DNA of 24,474 nucleotides from a virus: the IMG/VR virus record IMGVR_UViG_3300025889_000909, positions 1-24,474 of that record. One strand, 5' to 3'. The translations under genes were made by a program, and so were the position numbers. Below the pieces are notes generated by a model that was not told where the DNA came from, did no database searches, and was given only the letters and a program-made list of their open reading frames with translations. Shown one piece after another: positions 20,711 through 24,474 of this stretch. Within the stretch, counting starts at the first letter, position 1. Every line of letters begins with the position of its first letter.

Positions 20711-21681
20711 ATATTTCTCTTTAAATCTGCCATTACCATATCTCCAATCATATCAGAAAAAGATGTTCTAGGCTTCCATCCAAACTCTTTCTCGGCCTTT
20801 GATCGATCTCCTCTTAAGTAAGGTACTTCTGCTGGACGCATAAAAAGTGGATTAATTTTAACATATTTTTCATAATCATCTAATCCCGCGCAATTAAATG
20901 CTATCTCTAATAATTCTTCTATAGAATGAAGCTCCCCTGTAGCAATTACAAAATCATCATTTAATTTCTGAGATGTCATTATATACATTGCTTCTACATA
21001 GTCTTTTGCGTAGCCCCAATCTCTTTTTGCCTGTAAGTTTCCTAGCTCTACGTACCTTTGTTTGCCATAGTATATTTTTGATACAGCATCAGTTATTTTT
21101 CTTGTTACAAACTCAAGACCTCTCAAGGGGCTTTCATGATTAAAAAGTATACCACAACACACATTCAAACCATAGCTTTCTCTATAATTTACTGCCGTAT
21201 TGTGCGCAAATACTTTTGCAGTTCCATAAGGAGAACGAGGCCTAAAGTTTGTACTTTCTCTTTGAAACATATCATCATCCCAATTATTGCCATACATTTC
21301 TGATGTACTAGCTTGGTAAAAGGACGTATCAGGAGAAAAGTTTTTTATTGCTTCAAGCAGGTGTAAGGCCCCAAGACCGTTTACTTCGGTTGTATAGATT
21401 GGTTGTGTCCAACTGTGTCCAACAAAACTCATTGCTCCAAGATTATAAACTTCTGTTGGTCTAATGCTTTTTATAGCATTATTAATACTAGAAGGATCTG
21501 TTAAATCCCCAAAAACAAAGTTTATTCTGTTTAAAACATTTAAATATTCTAAGTTTTCATAGCTCTGATTTACTCTTCTTGGTAAAAACCCATATACTTT
21601 ATAATTTTTACCAAGGAGTAGTTCTGCTAAATAGGCTCCGTCTTGACCAGTTATTCCTGTTATTAACGCTGTTTTTTCCAT
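20707..21681 (-). CDS. gmd: GDP-mannose 4,6-dehydratase
   Basis: The 324-residue extended short-chain dehydrogenase has NAD(P)-binding GITGQDGAYLAELLL (from residue 9), NLGAMSFVGHSW, catalytic STSEMYG (Thr126, Glu128) and the Tyr152-x3-Lys156 pair in SPYGTAK. NHESPLRG and ELGNLQAKRDWGYAKDYV match Gmd closely. It converts GDP-mannose to GDP-4-keto-6-deoxymannose, precursor of fucose, rhamnose or perosamine. The second-step enzyme is not in this window. Length is slightly under the bacterial 345-370 residues. GGAAA precedes the ATG. Confidence 0.95.
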   Translation of the reverse strand: MEKTALITGITGQDGAYLAELLLGKNYKVYGFLPRRVNQSYENLEYLNVLNRINFVFGDLTDPSSINNAIKSIRPTEVYNLGAMSFVGHSWTQPIYTTEVNGLGALHLLEAIKNFSPDTSFYQASTSEMYGNNWDDDMFQRESTNFRPRSPYGTAKVFAHNTAVNYRESYGLNVCCGILFNHESPLRGLEFVTRKITDAVSKIYYGKQRYVELGNLQAKRDWGYAKDYVEAMYIMTSQKLNDDFVIATGELHSIEELLEIAFNCAGLDDYEKYVKINPLFMRPAEVPYLRGDRSKAEKEFGWKPRTSFSDMIGDMVMADLKRNI

Positions 21682-21935
21682 TATTTTTCCAGAAATTTTG
21701 AAGCATAACTCTTAATAAAGTCTTCTTCATTGCTTAACATAAATATCATAGCTGGGCCTATAAATACGCCTAAAAGAAAAAATATAATTCCCATTATTGT
21801 CTTTGTAAGAGTTGGTATATTATCCTCTAAAGCAGTCTCTATCAAAGCAACTGCTGGTAAAAATATTTTTATAAAACAAAGCAATGCCCCAGATAAACAA
21901 AATATTATATAGTATAGCACTATAGACTCGGCCAT
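21681..21935 (-). CDS. Two-TM membrane protein, unknown
   Basis: The 84-residue protein has two hydrophobic segments (about 5-32 and 46-68) joined by an acidic loop (ETALEDNIPTL), with a charged C-terminus (EEDFIKSYASKFLEK). The size and topology fit a class II holin, but it is far from the lysozyme, so this is only an alternative. The start overlaps the previous stop (TAATG), and GAGGG lies about nine bases upstream. Confidence 0.68.
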   Translation of the reverse strand: MAESIVLYYIIFCLSGALLCFIKIFLPAVALIETALEDNIPTLTKTIMGIIFFLLGVFIGPAMIFMLSNEEDFIKSYASKFLEK

Positions 21936-22627
21936 TATACCGTGCCCTCTAATCTATTTAAATTAAGTCCATATTGTTTAAGATGGTTTAATTTTCCTAG
22001 ATCATGAGCAGGTTGAGCTGCAAAAAATCCGCCGCTTACTTCTCCAAAATAACTTTCTTCTTCCCAAGCAGACTGCTTCATTACATAGACTCTATAGCAT
22101 TTTGATCCATATTTTTGCTCGTAGTCCATATTAGTTTCTTCTTTTACTACTTTTGCGGCAGAGTTATATCTAGCACTCCATACTATTTCTCCCGCTTCGA
22201 AAGTCTCAGACACACACTCTTCTGGAAGAAATGTGATATCTTGAGACTCCGAAGTTTTCTTTGCGGGAATGCCTATTCTTTCTATAACGCTTTTAACAAA
22301 ATTTGCAGAACGAAATAAACTTTTAGAAATTTCAGCTATTGAACTTCCTTCAAGATAGCTTTCTGCAATACTTTTTATTTCTACATCTGAAGCAGGGCGT
22401 CCTTTATTTTGAGCACGCCTCTTTTCTCTAAATTTTCTTGTTTCTAGAAAGTCGTCTATGATTTTATTTAATCTTTGCGTATTGTACGCAATGTTTAATA
22501 TTTCACACGCCTCTTTCTTCGTTATAGGCTTTTGCTCCGAAGAACTCGGAGGCTCCAACAACTCTATTACTTTTTGAATATTTGAGTCCGTTAGTTTCTC
22601 GTATTCTCTCTTCTTTACTCGTCTCAT
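21935..22627 (-). CDS. HTH DNA-binding phage protein
   Basis: The 230-residue protein has a basic N-terminus and what look like two HTH units: ITKKEACEILNIAYNTQRLNKII (about 35-57) and, after GRPASD, VEIKSIAESYLEGSSIAEISKSLFRSANFVKSVIERIGIP (about 82-121), reminiscent of resolvase-type HTHs. A C-terminal domain with EAGEIVWSARYNSAAKVVKEE and conserved aromatic residues follows. A role in transcription or DNA organisation is plausible. The ATG at 22627 has GAGG six bases upstream, within the upstream gene; the two frames overlap by 125 bases. Confidence 0.7.
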   Translation of the reverse strand: MRRVKKREYEKLTDSNIQKVIELLEPPSSSEQKPITKKEACEILNIAYNTQRLNKIIDDFLETRKFREKRRAQNKGRPASDVEIKSIAESYLEGSSIAEISKSLFRSANFVKSVIERIGIPAKKTSESQDITFLPEECVSETFEAGEIVWSARYNSAAKVVKEETNMDYEQKYGSKCYRVYVMKQSAWEEESYFGEVSGGFFAAQPAHDLGKLNHLKQYGLNLNRLEGTV

Positions 22628-22889
22628 CTTCGTCCTCTGTCATTCCTAGTAAGATTATGCCATAGTGGACCATTTTTAGTAGATCCGCTCTGTTCTTTCC
22701 GTCTTTCTTTCCCCATCTCTGAGCGTACTTAATGATATTACCCAGGCAAAAGCCAACACCATGACCAGAATCAAAAATAAACTCAGTAGTCTGTATTTTA
22801 TTTTTCGCATAATGTTTGTTATAAGTAGACGAAATATAAGTGTCTAGTTCTTTTAGTACTTTGTCTTCATTGTACTTAAACTCTGTCAC
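22503..22889 (-). CDS. DUF3310 protein
   Basis: The 128-residue protein has a core (about 28-82) matching the DUF3310 pattern: TTEFIFDSGHGVGFCLGNIIKYAQRWGKK followed by GKNRADLLKMVHYGIILL. These proteins are widespread in tailed phages, have an MazG-like helical look, and are sometimes called nucleotide kinase-like, without proof. The start is GTG at 22889, overlapping the stop of mazG. The last ~40 residues, beyond the usual domain end, overlap the next gene in another frame. Confidence 0.78.
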   Translation of the reverse strand: MTEFKYNEDKVLKELDTYISSTYNKHYAKNKIQTTEFIFDSGHGVGFCLGNIIKYAQRWGKKDGKNRADLLKMVHYGIILLGMTEDEDETSKEERIRETNGLKYSKSNRVVGASEFFGAKAYNEERGV

Positions 22890-23191
22890 AAATCTGATTC
22901 CTTTACAAATATTCCGTCTATCATTTTACCTTTTCTATCTTTAATATCTTCCCAGGCTACAGACATACATTCTTTAAGTGTTGTGTTGTTTCTTTCTGCG
23001 ATATTGATTAAAATAACTAACATATCTCCAATATCGTCTTTAACATCTTTCTTCTTGCATACACTATCACTAAGTTCTCCAAGCTCTTGCATTAATTTTA
23101 AAACTTGATCTTTATCTGTGCTGCCTTCAATTAGGTTTCTATCTTTGTGCCAGCCTCGAATCAGGTTGACATATTCTCTTGTTCCGTACAT
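22886..23191 (-). CDS. MazG-like nucleoside triphosphate pyrophosphohydrolase
   Basis: The 101-residue all-alpha protein has the Mg-binding E-x-x-E of MazG/dUTPase-like enzymes (QELGELSD, Glu36 and Glu39) and DDIGDML (Asp53, Asp56). The family hydrolyses (d)NTPs to monophosphates; phage versions may clean nucleotide pools or shift host alarmone or nucleotide state. First gene after P7, with AAGGAG seven bases before the ATG and a leader of about 18 bases. Confidence 0.85.
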   Translation of the reverse strand: MYGTREYVNLIRGWHKDRNLIEGSTDKDQVLKLMQELGELSDSVCKKKDVKDDIGDMLVILINIAERNNTTLKECMSVAWEDIKDRKGKMIDGIFVKESDL

Positions 23192-23215
23192 ATATACTCC
23201 TTATTTCAACACAAA

Positions 23216-23244
23216 ATTATAACAAAATAAGAGCAAAAAGTCAA
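23216..23244 (-). promoter_or_regulatory. Sigma-70 promoter P7 (TTGACT-17-TATAAT)
   Basis: The minus-strand -35 TTGACT is at 23239-23244 and the -10 TATAAT at 23216-23221, with a 17-bp spacer. The upstream extension AAATTATTC is a slightly diverged form of the shared motif. The predicted start near 23209 precedes the mazG-like gene. No other shared-type promoter is seen until P6, so the whole run down to lysozyme may depend on it. Confidence 0.83.
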
Positions 23245-23251
23245 GAATAAT

Positions 23252-23785
23252 TTAAGCATTACGTTTAAAAAATAGTCCGCTCTTTTTAAAAAATCCTTTT
23301 TTCATATCACTGATTTCTCTCAATACCTTAGTTTGTTTTTCGTGATAGTATAAATTATAAGAGCTAAATATATCAATCCAATACTCTGAAGATCTACAAT
23401 TTACATGATGATGCCCTGGAGTTCCTGGAGGCGCTGCGGTTACAAAAGCATATCTACATTGTGCAAAATTTTTCATAAAATTGGGTACGTATTCTTCTTC
23501 TACGTGCTCTAAAAACTCTACTGACCATGCAAGATCAAATTCTTGCTCTAGCTCACAGGTTCCGGCGGTATAATCATGAAGAATGCTATTTTCCACCCCC
23601 TTGATGGCGGAGGGGTCTCCGTCTATTCCTATCCATTTCTTTCCGTACCCCTCTACCACTCTCTTCATACCACCAGGACCACATCCGATATCTAGAACGG
23701 AGTTAAGTGTTATAATTGACTTTAGATAGGAAAAAGAACTTCTGTCTATATTAGTTACGTTGTTGTGTCCGCCTAGGTGTTTCAT
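23252..23785 (-). CDS. Small class I SAM-dependent methyltransferase
   Basis: The 177-residue protein has SAM motif I VLDIGCGPGG (30-39), an acidic residue after the second strand (GIDGDP, Asp55), the FDLAWSVEFLEHV stretch typical of small-molecule or sugar methyltransferases, and PPGTPGHHHVNC near the C-terminal half. There is no NPP(Y/F) motif, so DNA adenine methylation is unlikely. The substrate is unknown; phage relatives may modify sugars or proteins. It overlaps the upstream gene by 35 bases and ends five bases before the extended -35 of P7. Confidence 0.85.
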   Translation of the reverse strand: MKHLGGHNNVTNIDRSSFSYLKSIITLNSVLDIGCGPGGMKRVVEGYGKKWIGIDGDPSAIKGVENSILHDYTAGTCELEQEFDLAWSVEFLEHVEEEYVPNFMKNFAQCRYAFVTAAPPGTPGHHHVNCRSSEYWIDIFSSYNLYYHEKQTKVLREISDMKKGFFKKSGLFFKRNA

Positions 23786-24239
23786 TATTTTTAAACGAAG
23801 CTATTAATATATGCTTCTCTCCTTCTTTTACTTTTGTTATTGAATATTCAAGGTTTGAGTCAAAAAAGATAAAACTTCCTTGACTGTTTGCTTCTTCTGG
23901 CATTATTACATAATCGAATAATATTTTTCCACCAATACTCTTCTCTTCTTCATCTAGGACTAATAATGCTGTTACATCTGAATTTTCTTTTATAACTCCA
24001 TTACTTTTACTATTATAACGAAGCACATGAATATTTATAATTTCTAAGGGGGGAGCCTCCAGATATTTTACAGAGGTTCTATTAATTATTTCTTCTATTG
24101 TATAATACAAAGAAGCCCATTCGTAGTATCTGGGAAGAAACACAGATACCCCCGAAGTGGGCCAATTTGAATTTGCTTTTTGTGTAATATTTTTACAAAC
24201 AGCCTGAGGCATAGAAGAATAAAGACCGTGAATAAACAT
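23751..24239 (-). CDS. 2-oxoglutarate oxygenase-fold-like protein, metal site apparently degenerate
   Basis: The 162-residue protein starts at ATG 24239, with AGGAG five bases upstream; the frame remains open to 24317, but that part lies in a structured leader and looks non-coding. The order of segments recalls phage 2OG-Fe(II) oxygenases: IINIHVLRYNSKSNG, then SDVTALLVLD, GGKILFDY, GSFIFFDSNLEYSITKVKEGEKHI. Where the HxD and distal His are expected I read Asn86-Ser-Asp88 and Tyr132, so the iron ligands seem changed. It may be inactive or bind something else. The fold call is inference from pattern, not alignment. Confidence 0.5.
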   Translation of the reverse strand: MFIHGLYSSMPQAVCKNITQKANSNWPTSGVSVFLPRYYEWASLYYTIEEIINRTSVKYLEAPPLEIINIHVLRYNSKSNGVIKENSDVTALLVLDEEEKSIGGKILFDYVIMPEEANSQGSFIFFDSNLEYSITKVKEGEKHILIASFKNNETPRRTQQRN

Positions 24240-24398
24240 TGTTCTCCTAAGAGGGCAGGGCCGCCCCCTAGGTGTTTGGGGCGACCCTGCTTTGATAGAA
24301 ACCCATGTACTAAGCATTTCGTCGGTGGAGTGTAAAATGCTATGTACGACCTGCCCTCCCGAACAGCTTTACTGTCCACAAAAACATTATTTACAACA
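24240..24398 (-). ncRNA. GC-rich structured 5' leader, candidate regulatory RNA
   Basis: The 159-base leader between the predicted start of P8 and the ATG at 24239 is unusually GC-rich near its 3' end (34 of 50 bases over 24241-24290). Three helices can form. An outer stem pairs 24350-24360 with 24249-24259 (up to 11 bp, two G-U). Hairpin A pairs GTAC...AGCATTT with AAATGCT...GTAC. Hairpin B pairs 24278-24290 with 24255-24267 (13 bp, one G-U) around a 10-base loop. Outer stem and hairpin B compete for 24255-24259. The AGGAG ribosome-binding site follows at 24244-24248, and CUCC in the loop of A could pair with it. There is no U-run after B. I do not recognise a known riboswitch class. Confidence 0.62.
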
Positions 24399-24404
24399 GA
24401 AGAT

Positions 24405-24433
24405 ATTATCGCACAATGAAGATAAAATGTCAA
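24405..24433 (-). promoter_or_regulatory. Sigma-70 promoter P8 (TTGACA-17-GATAAT)
   Basis: The minus-strand -35 TTGACA is at 24428-24433 and the -10 GATAAT at 24405-24410, with a 17-bp spacer. The upstream sequence AAAAAAAGTAC is A-rich like the other copies but less similar. The predicted start near 24398 gives a long leader of about 159 bases, unlike the 0-30 bases behind the other promoters. Confidence 0.78.
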
Positions 24434-24474
24434 GTACTTTTTTTCTGAGGTAAATGTGAAAATGATAAACCAAA
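24430..24474 (-). CDS. Possible 3' end of an upstream gene
   Basis: One minus-strand frame from the right edge stops at a TGA inside the -35 box of P8, the same arrangement as the helicase and methyltransferase genes at P1 and P4. Only 14 codons are visible, ending KKST. Other frames are also open here, so the call rests on the pattern alone. Confidence 0.25.
   Translation of the reverse strand, partial: FGLSFSHLPQKKST

Noticed and set aside
24240-24317. N-terminal extension of the 23751 gene to an ATG at 24317
   Set aside because: The added residues are Pro/Arg-rich products of the GC hairpin, and a strong AGGAG sits just before the ATG at 24239.
24358-24386. Short upstream frame in the leader (ATG at 24386, about 15 codons, coding MFLWTVKLFGRAGRT)
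   Set aside because: No Shine-Dalgarno; likely chance, though it would matter if the leader proved to be an attenuator.
24095-24433. 112-codon minus-strand frame over the leader
   Set aside because: It starts on the -35 box, has no ribosome-binding site, and overlaps the supported gene in another frame; the sequence looks non-coding.
1-24474. tRNA genes, CRISPR arrays, insertion sequences, integrase or attachment sites
   Set aside because: I looked on both strands and saw no cloverleaf, no regularly spaced direct repeats and no transposase or integrase motifs.

Overview
This window looks like a stretch of a tailed, lytic dsDNA bacteriophage genome. Every gene I can support lies on the minus strand. 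Genes are packed with overlaps of a few bases, and the sequence is AT-rich with a few GC-richer genes. The replication block follows the same order as the pre-early/early replication region of coliphage T5: split NAD+-dependent DNA ligase (ligA, then ligB), DnaB-type helicase, primase, family A DNA polymerase, SF2 helicase (D10-like), SbcD/SbcC nuclease pair, Holliday-junction-type resolvase and 5'-3' flap exonuclease. Accessory genes such as hsp20, thyX, mazG, gmd, a PC4-like protein and DUF3310 are familiar from marine phages, so a marine Gram-negative host is my best guess. That host is inference; no host gene is present.

Layout in the direction of transcription (high to low coordinates). 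(1) 24474-23252: a promoter, a long GC-rich structured leader RNA, a protein with a degenerate 2-oxoglutarate-oxygenase-like fold and a small methyltransferase. (2) 23244-18659: a promoter followed by MazG pyrophosphohydrolase, DUF3310, an HTH protein, a two-TM protein, GDP-mannose dehydratase, a glycosyltransferase, a small unknown, Hsp20, a 31-residue one-TM peptide (holin candidate) and a T4-type lysozyme. (3) 18650-16004: a promoter, a conserved phage unknown, ThyX, and an overlapping pair of PD-(D/E)XK nuclease and N6-adenine methyltransferase that resembles a restriction-modification module. (4) 16007-14143: a promoter, a poly-Ser HTH protein, a DUF115/MptE-like protein, a small unknown with a hairpin at its start codon, and a PC4-like protein. 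(5) 14129-5305: ligA and ligB, each behind its own promoter, a four-repeat Myb/HTH-like protein, a terminator-like hairpin and the core replisome. (6) 5308-1: a promoter, an unknown, ssDNA-binding protein, SbcD, SbcC, two small genes, resolvase and flap exonuclease, which runs off the left edge.

The regulatory pattern is the most striking feature. Seven near-consensus sigma-70 promoters share an extended -35 region (AAAATAnTTCTTGAC in most copies) and an invariant 17-bp spacer. Each sits in the few bases between two genes, and the stop codon of the upstream gene often falls inside the -35 box. An eighth copy has lost its -10. The leader RNA at 24240-24398 can form a three-way junction with competing pairings just upstream of a ribosome-binding site. 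It is the best candidate here for an undescribed regulatory element.
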